A stretch of DNA of 64,000 bases, taken from contig WTPW01000195.1 in the NCBI GenBank assembly GCA_009809945.1, forward strand, positions 141,630 to 205,629, read 5' to 3'. Each line of letters begins with the position of its first letter. Positions within the stretch are counted from its first letter, which is position 1. Under the pieces are notes generated by a model, which saw nothing but the letters and a program-made list of their open reading frames with translations, did no database searches and was not told the DNA's origin. The position numbers and the translations under genes were made by a program. The stretch is from Gigaspora margarita. Lineage: Eukaryota; Glomeromycota; Glomeromycetes; Diversisporales; Gigasporaceae. Shown here piece by piece: positions 34,960 through 46,599 of this stretch.

Positions 34960-35138
34960 AGGACCCCAAAATATCTACAAAAAGGTAAAGTTTTACAAAA
35001 ATTACTAAATATAGAAAGATTTGCAAGAAAAAAGGCAAAAATAAGCAAACTAATTACTATAAATAGAAATAATCTGCTCAAAAAGGCCAAAAATAAGCAA
35101 ACTAATACCTTACCATTCTCTATATATTTCAGGGTCCT
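34960..35138. mobile_element. 179-bp MITE nested in hAT-like element
   Basis: It begins AGGACCCCAAAATATCTAC and ends TATATATTTCAGGGTCCT. The flanks are ATATGCAT (34952-34959) and ACATGCAT (35139-35146), seven of eight equal. Third copy of the family and again 179 bp. Confidence 0.85.
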
Positions 35139-35214
35139 ACATGCATGCATGTTTTGGCCAAAGTTATGATTTAATTTATTAATGCTGACCATAATTAATT
35201 GCATGCATATAGTC

Positions 35215-36122
35215 TAGTGTTCTACAAGATCTGATCTAAAATCCAAATCTGATCTGGATCTGGTACTTCAGATCAAATCAGATCCATGATTTATAAGATC
35301 TGCTAGATCCAGAGGATCTGATCCAAAGATCTGTTTAGATCTGTTCATGCTAATTGGTTGTACTTTGTAGACTCTAATTGGTTAATATAAACTGCCATCA
35401 TTACAATTACTGATTTGAAAAATTAGTAGGATACTTGAAAAATTTTCTTGTTTTTGAAACCTTTCAGTTTTGTTTTATGAATAATCCAACTCTTCAGAAA
35501 CCATGTCACAGTCTTTGGAACTTCAGTCTGATAATGCGATTTCTAAAGAGTTAGATGATTTATAAGACAAAACTTAAAGGTTTCAAAAAAAGAAAATTTT
35601 TTAAGTGTCCACTAATTTTCAAATCAGCTTTAAAATGTATTATAAATCTTATGAATTTATATGCAAACTTGCTTTACTAACTTTAATTTTATATATAATA
35701 TTTAGCAATTAAATTAATGCGAATGAAATAATTTTATGTATTATAATAACAAATAAGTATTTATAATCTTGATTTGTTATGCTAATTTTAATGATCTTTA
35801 TAACGTGGATGTATTGATTGTATAGTGGTAACAAAGTATTTTTGTAAAATTATTTAATTTCATAGTTAATAAAATATTTTTATACTTCTAATTAAATAAT
35901 TAATAATGATAAACGTTCTTCATACCTCATGTGAATGACTGCATTTATTTACCTTAATAGATCGTAAATATTAACCTGTGTTAGTTGTGTAACTATATTG
36001 GATCCAGATTCAGATCTGGATCTTTGGCTTCAAATTTGGATCTGAACATGATCCAATTCAGTTTTCAGATCAGATCCAGATCTTTTAAAATATTTATCTG
36101 ATCTGATCCATGCGAAACACTA
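35215..36122. mobile_element. hAT-like element, TAGTGTT family, GATCTGATC-rich ends
   Basis: Ends TAGTGTTC and AAACACTA, with a perfect 8-bp target duplication ATATAGTC (35207-35214 and 36123-36130). GATCTGATC and variants are iterated within about 130 bp of each end (35229-35345 and 36000-36110) and absent from the middle 600 bp, which is A+T-rich and non-coding. Non-autonomous. Confidence 0.9.
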
Positions 36123-36476
36123 ATATAGTCATGCTATAGTACCTATCTCTGTCAGACCCCTAAGTGCATGTTTCATAAGAGAGCTTCTAGAAATCAGGTA
36201 ATTTCTGGTGGGTGGGCTAGCTGAAGTATCAGGTATAATTCTGGCCAAAATTTCATAATTCTATTCAAAGTTACAAAATTATTATTTTTTTTTTGTTGTT
36301 AAGGTGAGGTTTTGTTTCTATCTTTATTGATAAACTGTATGAGATTTCTCTTGGGGTTTCTCAATATTATACAAATATTTAATACAGTTTATATTACAAG
36401 AGTTGAAACTCAGACTATAGACAAAATTAAATTATCTAATTTATCTGCAACCTAAACCTACTAGAGTGGTTAAAAC

Positions 36477-37920
36477 TCACCTAGATTTGGATGTGGAGTA
36501 TAGAGTTAGTACTTGTACTATATTTAATCCATTGATAGGACCAGATATCAATTTTTTGAAGAGCTCGGCCAATAGGTGAACATGTATTTGTATCTTCGTT
36601 ATGCAACTGGTCAGGAAGACCACAAATACAACATAAGTATAGTGAATTTTAGTATGTTTATATATGGAAGTATGTGGATTTGAAAGAATAGTAGATATTG
36701 AACCAGAATGTTGAGAGGTTTTCCATTGGGCGAGTTTAGCACAGTATGGTTTCCAGAGTTGTTCATAAGAATTATGAGAAATATTTAAAAGAATTTTAAT
36801 AGCAATATTGGAAGCTATNTTGTAAGAGGAATATTGAGATATAGTATTAATTAGTGANANTGNAATAAAGCCTTGGATAGTAGTGATGAATGAAGGAGTA
36901 TTAAANGGAGAATGGTAGGTAGGATTTAGGCATTGGTNATTAATAAGATTTGTATGAAGTTGTTGAATTTGAATATTTGTTATATCTGGGAGATCAGAAA
37001 AAGAAAATTGTGTAATAGTATTATGAATAATTTGAGATATATTATTATAGCTAGTACAGAATAGCCAATGAAATTGGCTTTCAGATTGGTTACAAGAAAT
37101 ACATTTTGTATGTTTGGAATGTTTAGGATTTAGAGAGTTAAGGTAGAGCAATGTAGGAAGCATATGGAGTAAATTTTTAATTTGGAATGATTTGGATTGG
37201 CAAAGTTGAAAGTTAGTATAATTGTATGAGCGTTTGTGGTTGTTGTTAAGNAANAGCCATGTAGCATTCCAATCAATTTGGGTTGCTATAGGAATAATAT
37301 GTTGAATTCTATTTTGTGATGACCACATTGCAATAATATGTGTATTGCAAATGTTTTTAATACAACAATGTGTAGGTTGCTCTATATTGAAGTGTTTATA
37401 TTGTAAATAAAATGAGGGATTATAAATATTATTAGGAAGAAATTCTAAAATAGAGGAATTTGTATGGTTTTTTGCTAATTGATCAGCAAGATTATTAAAT
37501 TTGTTATCACTATGGGCTGGAACTTTATGTAAAGTGATAGTATATGAATATGATTGGATAAAATGTAAAAGAGTATGCCAAATAGGCCAATAGTTGTATG
37601 AATATATTTTGCTAGGGTTATATTTATCATGTAAAAGGGCCTTGTATTTAGAGAAAATAGATTGTGAATCAGTATATATGTGAATAGTGCTATTTCGAAA
37701 ACATGTACAAATAGCTGATAGTATTGCAATTAGTTTTGCTTTGTATGATGATCGCCAGTGTTGAATTTGTACAGAGAATTGATGAATTATTGAGTCATTG
37801 AAAGTTTGTATCCAGGCAATGCCCATTGAGCATCTTGAATTACCAAGATTAATAACAGATCCATCAGTATAGAAAGTAAATTCTGAAAAGGTGGTATTTG
37901 CTTGTGCTATTGATTNNANT
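36477..37920 (-). pseudogene. LINE RNase H and C-terminal zinc motif
   Basis: RNase H removes RNA from RNA/DNA hybrids during LINE replication. The first catalytic Asp is in FTFYTDGSVINLG, just upstream of the long open frame. The Glu position reads Lys in SSYKAKLIAIL (codon AAA, about 37734). The second Asp is in IHIYTDSQS and the His/Asp in KVPAHSDNKFNNLADQLAK. Thus three of the four catalytic groups are kept. About 190 residues further on, CISCNQSESQFHWLFC is a Cys/His motif typical of LINE ORF2 C-termini. The frame is open for 449 codons apart from undetermined bases, making it the best-preserved part of the element. Confidence 0.8.
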
Positions 37921-37935
37921 ATATTTGTTGNAGTN

Positions 37936-38930
37936 TTAGAAGAAAAAATATNATTTATAGCTGTGAGATAGATTGTTATAGAAGGTAAAGATGGTATTGA
38001 GACTGAATGGCGAGATGCAATAGAGAAAGTAAGTCAAGATAATTGGCATTGAGCTTGAGTTTGTTTGATATTTGTTTGTAAACTTTTCTACCCAGGAATT
38101 TAGTAGATAAGGTTGCAGAAATATCAATAGTACAACAGCTTTGAATTCTTTTTGAATTAAGAGAACAACCTGTACATGNATAGCAGATGATATTAGAAGT
38201 TGGGTATAATGTTGTCTTGGTTTTATCAATTTCAGAAGTCCAGTGTGTAATGGAAATAGTATTGGTTTGTTGGTTGAAGCGTCTAGCTTTTCCCATAATA
38301 ATAATTTGTTCTTTGTATGTTATGAGCCAAGGTTTGTTTTTGGTATTAAAATGGCCAGTAGTATAAGATAAGGAGTTGACTAAAGTTAATTGGAGTATAG
38401 ATATAAGTTGTCTAGTGATAGAGTTAGTGGTGATTTTGTTTTCTAGTATAGTAAACCATTTAGGTATCTTGCCTGGCAGTGTTGTTACGGGACAGCTTTG
38501 GACAATGATTTGGACAATTTTGGACAATTTTGGACAATTAAATAAAGTAAAATTACTTAAAATTTTATTAAGATAACCTATTTTAATNTTAACTGGAATG
38601 TGTCNAGCATCTAAAAATANATATAGTTGTATATTTTTTANATANATTTATTAATTATTAAAGCCTGGACAAGCTTTGGACAATCTTGGACGTTTGGACA
38701 ATTTTGGACGTGGACAAGCCAAAAAAGGCTGTGGACAGCCAAAATGTACAACTCTGTTGCCCGGTATAAGAGAATTAATTCTTGGTAAGATGTGTTCCCA
38801 TGTAAGAAGTACAGAATTATCAAAAGATGTAAGTTGTTCAAGAAATATAATACGTTTTGATCATAGTTGGCATTTAAATATTGGATAGTTGGTATGAGTT
38901 TGTAATATGTTTTCAAGTAGTGTATAAGGT
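37936..38930 (-). pseudogene. LINE connection domain, split by a MITE
   Basis: The stretch between reverse transcriptase thumb and RNase H. 38527-37976 is open (183 codons) and includes LPGKIPKWFTILENKI and CTGCSLNSKRIQ. Upstream, before the inserted element, the frame reads HSDIMQPYTIDLPYTLLENI and YPIFKCQL. No catalytic function is expected. The MITE at 38477-38756 sits between ELILLY-like sequence and LPGKIPK. Confidence 0.55.
38477..38756. mobile_element. hAT-like MITE, CAGTGTTGT family, in LINE
   Basis: Ends CAGTGTTGT and ACAACTCTG. Flanks TTGCCTGG (38469-38476) and TTGCCCGG (38757-38764) form an 8-bp target duplication with one mismatch. TTGGACAATTTTGGAC is iterated inside both ends. 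Homologous to 6580-6848. Younger than the LINE it interrupts. Confidence 0.88.
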
Positions 38931-38999
38931 AGATCAATAGTATAAGGTTGCATTATATCTGAGTGTGCATGAATTGATAATTCTAGATGTTTTAAAAGT

Positions 39000-40990
39000 T
39001 GAATAATTTTGAAAGTTGTAGTATTTTTGTTAGCTCCATCTATTTTGGGATTAGGATATAATAGTATATTAGTAGTAGACCATAGATTATTTTGTAGTTG
39101 TTGTAATCTAATATGTGTACTAGTGCCTAATAATTCTTTGTTATTTAGTCAAGAAGTTAGGTTGGATATGTGATATTGTAACTGGATATTCCAAATATTC
39201 TTGATACTATAAGTATTATGGTTGAGCATTGTGCTATTAGAAGTAGATTTAGCTAATTTAGCTTTGTGTTTTGCAACTATAAGAGAATTTGCAAGGATTT
39301 TGTTACATAATAATTGTGATAAAACAATATTGTGAATTCGGTATTCAAGTATAGGTGTTATTATAGTATTGATAATATAACTAGCCTGTTTATCAGTTAT
39401 CATTTTTGTATTAAGAGTATTTATGATCTTAAATATCTCTTGTGTAATTAGTTTAATTTGAGGATATGTTTTGGTATTGGTAGTAAACCAGCAACCAAGG
39501 AATTTAAAAGGAGTATGAAGAGGTTTGGTTTGAATAGATGAGTTAAGAAAAATAATAGAATAAGATTTTTTGGTATTAGAAATTAATACTGATTTTTGTG
39601 GATTAACTTTAATATTTGTTATTTGATAAAATAATGATACAGTTTGTATAATTTGTTGTAATTGTTAGAAGGATTGTGCAATCCATAAAGTATCTTCTAT
39701 ATATACTAAAACTAAAGCTGAAGCTTCTGTTTTGTTGAACACTAGAGGTGATATTGTTGTAGTTCATACAACAGAGCTAGTATAACCAGAATATGTATTG
39801 GAAATTTTGCTAATAAGTGGGTCATAATAAATTCTCCAAAGTAATAGAGTTATAGTTTCACCTTGGTCTATGCCATCTTGTACTTCATATGAGTTTGTAA
39901 GTCCAAAGTTAGTAATCATTCTGTTTGACTAATCAGTAAGTAAGTTAATAATAATATTAATTAACTGAGAGGGCATATTAAGTCGATAGAGTGCTTTTTC
40001 AAGAAGGTTGAGATTAACAGAATCATATGCTTTGCTTATATCTTGAGAAAGAATCCAAATTTCTTTTTGGTTATAGTTTGCATCTTCAATAAAGTTATTG
40101 AGGATATGAATAGGGCTATTTGTACTATTACCTGGTAAGGCAACATAGTTGTGTGGATTGAGGATATTATATAATGAAAGGGTATCATTAAGCCGGTTAG
40201 TAAGAATTTTAGTATACAGTTTTTTAATATGTTCTATAAGACTAATTGGGCGTGTATTATTTAAATTTCCATCAAACTTTGCTTTTTTAGAAATTGGAAA
40301 AATACGACTGTCCTTATATTGTTTTGGAATTTGTTGTAGTAATATGCATCGGTTAAGGAGGGCTGTAATTGCAAGAATTGTTTTTGTTCTACAATGTTTG
40401 AGCATTTCATAGCTAATACTAGAAGGTCTACAGGCTTTATTGTTAGAAAATTGATTTATAGTGCTAGTAACTTCTTCAATAGAAATTTCAGCAAGAACTA
40501 TGTCACACCAGGAAGGTAGAATAGTTGAAGCAGGTCTATACTCTGATTGCCAGTCTGTTTGAAAGATAGATTGATTATATGGGTTGTGAGCTGTCCATTG
40601 GCAAAAGTGTGATTGAATATATTCTTTAATTGTTAGTGAATCAGTAATAATATCATTTTCTAGCTTGATATTATCAAAATGTACTGGATCAGTATGGTGG
40701 TTAAGTATGCTATTAATCATTTTAGTAGGTTGTGTGAGTATTCTTTCACATCTGGTATTAATAGCAGAATTAATATAGTTTCGTAGATACTGAGAGTTTT
40801 AAATATTTCTTGCATTATATAGTGCTTTCCAAGCAATTTTGGTTTGTTTAAGCCATTGAATAAGGTCTTGGTTATGTAAAGGAGGTTGTGGAATATTGAA
40901 GTTATGTTTAGAATTAATATATAGAATTTGTGAGTATATATTAGAGGATGGTGTACAATTGCAAGAAAGTGCATATTTAGTTTGTTTCAT
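39000..40990 (-). pseudogene. LINE reverse transcriptase
   Basis: Copies the element's RNA at the nicked target. Recognisable motifs: RPISLIEHIKKLYTKILTNR (motif 2/3 region), ILSQDISKAYDSV with the first catalytic Asp (motif A, about 40010-40030), DGIDQGETITLLLWRIYYDP (motif B), and VYIEDTLWIA at the catalytic box (about 39690), where Y-x-D-D is expected but Y-I-E-D is found. A stop follows at QSF. The thumb region then reads PFKFLGCWFTTNTKTY and TPILEYRIHN. Frame 40720-39929 is open for 263 codons, and stops and frameshifts lie before and after it. Confidence 0.85.
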
Positions 40991-41199
40991 TATGCTTCCT
41001 ATAATTTGAAGATTTTTGTGAAGGTCTGTAGCTTTAGATGAAAAGGTATGATAAAAGTTCCATACAGCAAATTTTTTGTTAGGTATAGTTTGAAGTGCAG
41101 AGCTAATAATGCTTGTTTGGATTTTGTGCCAGGTACATTCTAGAGATTCTGTAGTATGAATAGATAGTGGAGTACAAAGCGACTAGATTCTGTTTTGAG

Positions 41200-42495
41200 T
41201 TTGGGATGAAAATTCTTCCCATTTTTCTTTAGTCATAGATTTATAGTTGAAAATTCTATGTTTGCATCTTGTTTTATATCGAAGTTTTGATGATAGTGCA
41301 AAAGGAAATGCCCAACTAGAAATAAGAATAAGATGATCACTCTGAGTAGAAGATAGTAGTTCTTGAAGAGTAAAGTTTGTAAGATTAGGAATAATTGAAT
41401 CATGTGCCCAAATGTAATCAATACAACTGCAAAGATCATTGTGTTACCAGGTATTTTGTAGATTGTTGGCATGGTCTGCAAGATCATACATGTTATTGTC
41501 ATGGAGATAAAATAGTAGTTGAATTTAGATATTGACTGATAAGAGGTATTGGAGGCATTAAAGTCTCCAAGAATAATTGGATGTAGGTTTAGGGATAGCG
41601 CTTGCTGAATCCAACTTATTACTTTATCTTGTGTTTGGTTGTGGTATTGCTGATTTGTTGAAGAGAGATAGACTGATATTATTCTGAATTTAAAATCATG
41701 TTTAAAGAATAAATTAACTGCAATAGCTCCACCAGGATGTGTNTNAATATTGTGAATATGNGATTTTAAAGAGTTATTAATCATTATGCCAGTACCTTCT
41801 GCTGAATTATCTAAACTAGACCAAAAGTAGGTAAATTGTAGGGTATTAAAGAATTTTTTGGATTTTGAAGATGAAATTTTTGTTTCTGTTATACTAATAA
41901 TATGTAGATTGTTTTTAAGACAAAATTCTTCCCAAAGTTGTCTTTTAGTAGGTGTATTACAACCTTGTACATTGTGTGTTACTATATTGAGATTCAGTAT
42001 AGAGGAGTTAGAAGATATGGAATTATCTATTTGGGAAGTTGTTGCAAAGGAAAAGGCATTATTTTCTTGGCAGTTGTTATATGATGATTTAATCAGTGAG
42101 TCATAGTAGATAGGAAATTGGTTAGGTAGTAGTAAAATATGATTTGGAAGAAGTTTGTCTTTAGTACTAAGATATATATGGGTCTCTAGTGTAATTATAT
42201 TTATAGATATCTTATAAGAATAAAAAAAGGATTGTTTAAGTAAATGTTTAGTAAAGGATTTAAGGGTTTGTGGTTTTAAAAGTAAAAGAAGATTGTGTTT
42301 TTGTAGAAATAGATTATAACAAGTTTCCTCAGAGTGTGATAATGTAATGTTATCTGAGAAGATTTTTGTGTCTTTTACAAAGTCGCTCACTGTTTTAGGC
42401 TCAGCTCTCACAGCTACGCAGGTATCTATAGTCTGTCCTGTACATTGTTTCTGACTGTCATTATCCTGAACCTCCATGTAAATAGGCTTATCCAC
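41200..42495 (-). pseudogene. LINE AP-like endonuclease (start of ORF2)
   Basis: Nicks the target DNA to prime reverse transcription. The frame starts at a Met (42495) with about 165 residues of unassigned N-terminal sequence. The endonuclease follows: IVTHNVQGCNTPTKRQLWEE, SITETKISSSKSKKF with the catalytic Glu, GTGIMINNSL, RIISVYLSSTNQQYHNQ, and HPIILGDFNAS with the catalytic Asp/Asn pair. A frameshift near 41490 moves the rest to another frame, where CIDYIWAHDSIIPN and STQSDHLILISSW carry the final Asp-His pair. The frame is open for 420 codons, with a few undetermined bases. Confidence 0.85.
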
Positions 42496-42499
42496 CTGT

Positions 42500-43896
42500 C
42501 TACTTATATCATTTTCCTTATTAACTACAATGGGGCATCTTTTAATAAGGCGGTGGCTACATTTATATTGTTTGTAAAAAACAAGCTTAATGAAAAGAAT
42601 GATCTAGAAAAAGAGATTCTAAATTTGTAATAGGTTGAAAGTTGAGATTAAATTTTTGTTTTATAAAATTTTTTGCTTCTATATATGCAGTTTCTTTGTA
42701 GTATTTGGCAATTTGTGAAAAGAAGTGAGTTTGGTTTTTGATACAATCAAAATATGTAATAACTCTAGCAAGAAAATGAGTATCAATGACTATATGTGTA
42801 GCTTTATCCATAGACTCTTGTTTGGATGTGTTAGGAATGTTATAGTTTTCCAAAGCAGTTTTGTGATAAAGAGCAAGATATTTATAAAAATAAAACCTAC
42901 AGCATTTTAAGCTAGAGGTAGTATTATTTAATTTACAAACTGCCCCTTCTGCTTCTTTTGCTAAGTTTTCAAGTATTTTGGTTGGTATGGTTTGTTTAAG
43001 GGTAGCTTCATGTTTTCCATTAATATAAAAAATAGATGAGTCAAGTTTAGGTTTATAAAGTGTTTCTACTTCTTTTATAGGATAAATTGTATAAGATTTT
43101 TCAAGTATATTCTTATATAGTTTGTTTCTGTTATGAAAGTTTTTTCCCTCCAAATATTTACAGCTTTTGTTATCACAAGAAAGCATATGGAAGTTAGTGG
43201 CTTTGGTAGCTTCATGTTGNCATTGTAAAGGTTTTTGTGGTTCTTGAAATTCAAATTGAGTAGGTAGAAATTTGTTTAATTGGAAAATAAATTGTTGACA
43301 GATCTTATTTTTGAGATAAATATAGGTATCTTTTTCAATTAGTGGTGTATCAAATTGTCGAGTATAGTTTGGAAAAATTTATTAAACCACTTCTTGTAGT
43401 AATCTAATGAGTTAGAAAGAGATGGAACACAGTAGTTTTGGAGAAATGCAGTTTTTGGAATATTAAATAAAAGTTGAATATTAAATCTAAAATTGGATTT
43501 AATTTCAAGAAAAGGTTTGTCTTCATCAATACTATCAATAGTAGATTCAATTTTAGAATACTTAGATCTAAAGTCAGTCTTTTACAAATTTTTTGTAATT
43601 GATTGTGTGATAGTTATTTGAAAGATAAAGGTATAAGTGAGCTAGATTAAGGCATAGTTGAAGTCAGTTTTGTGTTTTATAAGGTGGTACAGTAACAAGT
43701 GAGGCAAATATTTCTTTATAATTAAGTTTGGTAAATAAAATTGTTGTGAATTGTAAAGTAATGTTTTTGAATGTAGATTCAAGATAGTCAAATGGTATTG
43801 TAGCATTTTTGTTGATATCTGGGTTATGTTCAAAAATAAAATCTATTAAGAAATCAGGACGTAGGCCAACCATTGAACGCAGAAGATGTTTAAGAG
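42500..43896 (-). pseudogene. LINE ORF1, C-terminal half
   Basis: The segment at 43915-43664 reads LKHLLRSMVGLRPDFLIDFI and continues in broken frames. The open run 43186-42587 (199 codons) begins with a Cys/His group (QCQHEATKATNFHMLSC, then NKSC) and contains LKQTIPTKILENLAKEAEGA. It resembles an RNA-binding Gag-like ORF1 with a zinc-binding centre. The exact family is not recognised, and whether ORF1 and ORF2 were separate frames cannot be decided. Confidence 0.5.
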
Positions 43897-44241
43897 TAGG
43901 GTGAACATCGATCATTTTTACTAGTGATCACGTTACTAATTTTTTTACAATAACATTCAATTGAAATCAGGTGATAATCATATGATATTTATATTGTATA
44001 ACCTAGGCAAATTTCGATCAACCTAGGAAGAATTAATGATATATGCAAGTATGTTTTTTTAAAATAATATAGGAGTTCAAATTATTATAATTAGAATTAG
44101 AGGGTCTAATATATCTACCCCAAAACTTTTATGAAAATTGATTATATTTTTAAAAACTTTTATATATAACATGTGTTTGATTTTTGTATAATATTTTTTT
44201 GGTTGATCTACTTATATAAGAAATAATGTATGTTCACCCTA
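43897..44241. mobile_element. 345-bp inverted-repeat element in LINE ORF1
   Basis: It begins TAGGGTGAACAT and ends ATGTTCACCCTA, a perfect 12-bp inverted repeat. It separates two parts of ORF1, which otherwise join as KHHL and KHLLRSMVG. The interior is A+T-rich and non-coding. The flanks (TTTAAGAG and CCCTTAAA) do not show a clear direct target duplication. Confidence 0.7.
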
Positions 44242-45495
44242 CCCTTAAATGATGCTTTGTAAACTGGTTGGTTCTTTTTTTCTGATTTAATTTTCTTTCT
44301 AGAAATGAAATCAAAAAGATGTTTTTTAAGGAATCCAAAAAGCTAATAAGAGAGTTTGGTTTGAAACTTCTTATTAGATTCCATTTCTTAAGTAATAGAA
44401 AAATTAAGCAACCAATTATAAGATGGATTTGGTTTAGATTTTGGTTCATTTGATAGTAAATTTTGAGATTGAGTAGGAGTAGGTTGGGTTTGTTTTGTAT
44501 TTTTGTCTGTCAATTGATCAGTAATAGAAGAATCTTGAGTAGTAATAGAGGGATCAATTTCTATGCTAGTATTAATATTTTTTGTAAATGGAGTTTCTAG
44601 TAATAGAGTAAGTAGAAATAAGTTAGCAAGTGGGTTGGATTGAGAATTTTTATTAGATAGAAATGAATTAAGGTTTTGTTGTTGGCTTTGTTTTAATAAA
44701 ATTTGTTGCTGTTGTTGTTTATGTACTTGTTGATTTAGTTGTTGTTGCTGTTGTTTTTGTTTGTATTTAGGTAAGGAGGTATTATAAGTTGAAAAAATAT
44801 TAGAAAATGGCTCAGTAGTTGAGGTAGCAGAGGAAGATATAGGAGTAGATATATTGTGTGTTTGTTTCAATTATTGTTGTAAAAAACTTTATTAGATGCA
44901 ATAGTTGTAGAGAGTGTAGAAGTGTTGGCCATGTAGCTGGAGTGATAATAGTCTTCACCTTCCTGAATTACATCACCTTGTGGATAATGTTGATTGTTGG
45001 CCAATTTACAACTAATTACATGCCAACATTTTGGGCATGTATGCATATGTAAGGATGGTGAAAGTGAGGAAATATTAGTAGAATTGGTTAAAGTAAATTT
45101 TTGGTGAGAGATTGGTGATGATGGAATTGTTTGTTGTGTGCTATTAAGTTGTTGAATAAGTTTTTTGTTTTGTGAATTAGATATAGTTGGACTAATTTCA
45201 GGTGTTGCATCATAGATTTTATTATTTTCTGCTATGAATTTGGTATAGTATTTTTTGCAAATACAAGCAACTATAGCAGTAGAAAGTGGTACAGAAAAAA
45301 ATGTGTTGACTTTTTTATGGAGCGAAGGTTTGTATCAAAGCAATATGTTGGATGGAACTTTTTTGGAATTGGTTTAACAATTAATAGATTATCTTCATAT
45401 ATTGCGATACCATAGGTTCCATAAGTTTCAGTAACATTTTTGTAAAAGAAATCAAGATCTAAAGTATCAGGTTCTTTGGTTGTTAGAGTAGGCAT
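44242..45495 (-). pseudogene. LINE ORF1, N-terminal half
   Basis: Starts MPTLTTKEPDTLDLDFFYKN at 45495, with VTETYGTYGIAIYEDNLLIV following. After frameshifts it shows a Cys/His cluster HTCPKCWHVISCKLANNQH (about 44990-45050), then a low-complexity Gln-rich run (44870-44600) made of CAA/CAG codons, with QQQQ and QQNLNSFLSNK, and a Thr/Gln/Pro-rich stretch. This composition fits a nucleocapsid-like ORF1. It is followed by the inserted element at 43897-44241. Confidence 0.55.
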
Positions 45496-46178
45496 ACTGG
45501 AATATAGTAATTTGATTAAGATAAAAATTTGGTTAATTAAATAAAATCAGTATTTAGAAGTATTAAAAAGGAATTTAAATTTAACAAATAGAATAACAAA
45601 GTAGAGATTGTTGTAAGCTTCACAAAGAGGTATAATTTGTTTTGTATAACATGATACCACCAAATCTAAAGTAGGTTATACAAGTCATGTGATATACAGA
45701 TTACATGTTTCAAGTTACGAATTACACGAATCACATGCTACACAAAGTGTATAAAATTGTATAATTTAGGTAATGTTCCTTATTTGTATAAATTAGAAAG
45801 GTTACAAAAAATAAATATTTGTTTTGTGTAAAATTAATTAATAATTGTGTAAATAATTAAAAACCAATAAATTTTATGTTATTAAAAATGTGGGTAGCCA
45901 ATTTTAAGCCACACAAAAAATGTCTATAGGGTTTTTTGTAGTAAAAAAAAAAAAGGGAAAAAAAAGTAAAAAAAAAGAAAAAAAAAAGAAATATAAAGGA
46001 GTTAAAGATATTTTAAGTATATCTCAGTCAATTTTAGGGCTACAAGCCTAAAATATAGCTTGTTATGATGAGAAGAGTTTGCTCTTTAACTTTTTCATAT
46101 TTTGCAAAATAGATTAAAAAGGCTGTTTTAGATGTATTTTAAGAAAATACAATTTTTAGGCCAAAGGCCCGTTACTTA
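45496..46178. other. Possible LINE 5' region
   Basis: Non-coding. Holds a purine/A-rich tract at 45946-45995 and a TTTTAGG...CCTAAAA hairpin near 46035. If the candidate 15-bp target duplication is real, this is the LINE 5' UTR. Confidence 0.3.
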
Positions 46179-46399
46179 AGGGAAGTGACAAAAATCAGGT
46201 GATTTTTTAGGGGGAGGGAGGGTAAAAAATGTTGAAATTATATATAGGAACCTGACCAAATCTATATTAAAGAGTGGGGGAGGGAGGGTAAAAAATGTTG
46301 AAATTATATATAGGAACCTGACCAAATCTATATTAAAGAGTGGGGAAGGGGGGGTAGGCCTCTAATAAAAAATAATCAGGTGATTAATGACACTGCCCT
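46179..46399. mobile_element. MITE with AGGGAAGTGACAAAAATCA ends
   Basis: The left end AGGGAAGTGACAAAAATCAG and the complement of the right end AGGGCAGTGTCATTAATCAC are a diverged ~30-bp inverted repeat. Inside is a near-perfect 66-bp tandem duplication (GTAAAAAATGTTGAAATTAT at 46222 and 46288). Other copies, without the duplication, are at 34545-34672 and 60310-60478. Confidence 0.7.
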
Positions 46400-46599
46400 A
46401 ATGAGTTTGAAGATTTCAGCAATAAAATTTTAATATTATATGTATTTTTAAAAAAGGAACAAGTTTATTTAGGAGTAAAAACCAAGTTATCTTAATAAAT
46501 TTTAATATTATAAGATTTTTTTAAAATATTTAAGTTGGAAAAATTTGTGTACAAGTGATTAACAGAAAGAGTTTAGTTACAAAATTATTTTTGACCAAA

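Larger units (their letters stand above)
34890..36150. mobile_element. hAT-like element, TAGAGATRGGC family, hosting two others
   Basis: Outer ends TAGAGATAGGC and CCTATCTCT, flanked by GTCAGGTC (34882-34889) and GTCAGACC (36151-36158). Without its two insertions the element is only about 160 bp and consists mostly of GCATGCAT motifs. The complete relative at 57478-59391 has ends TAGAGATGGGC and also GCATGCAT-rich subterminal regions. It hosts the elements at 34960-35138 and 35215-36122. Confidence 0.65.
36285..45495 (-). mobile_element. LINE (non-LTR retrotransposon), decayed
   Basis: Minus-strand element in the order ORF1 (Gag-like, 45495 to about 42590), AP-type endonuclease, reverse transcriptase, linker, RNase H, Cys/His C-terminal motif, short 3' UTR with CAATAAAG, and an A tail (T run at 36285-36294 on the plus strand). 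Disrupted by MITEs at 38477-38756 and 43897-44241, frameshifts, stops and undetermined bases. The endonuclease plus RNase H combination resembles the I/RTE-Jockey-like side of LINE diversity, but clade assignment needs alignment. A 15-bp repeat, AGTTACAAAATTATT, at 36269-36283 and 46575-46589 may be the target duplication, which would place the 5' end at about 46574. Confidence 0.85.
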
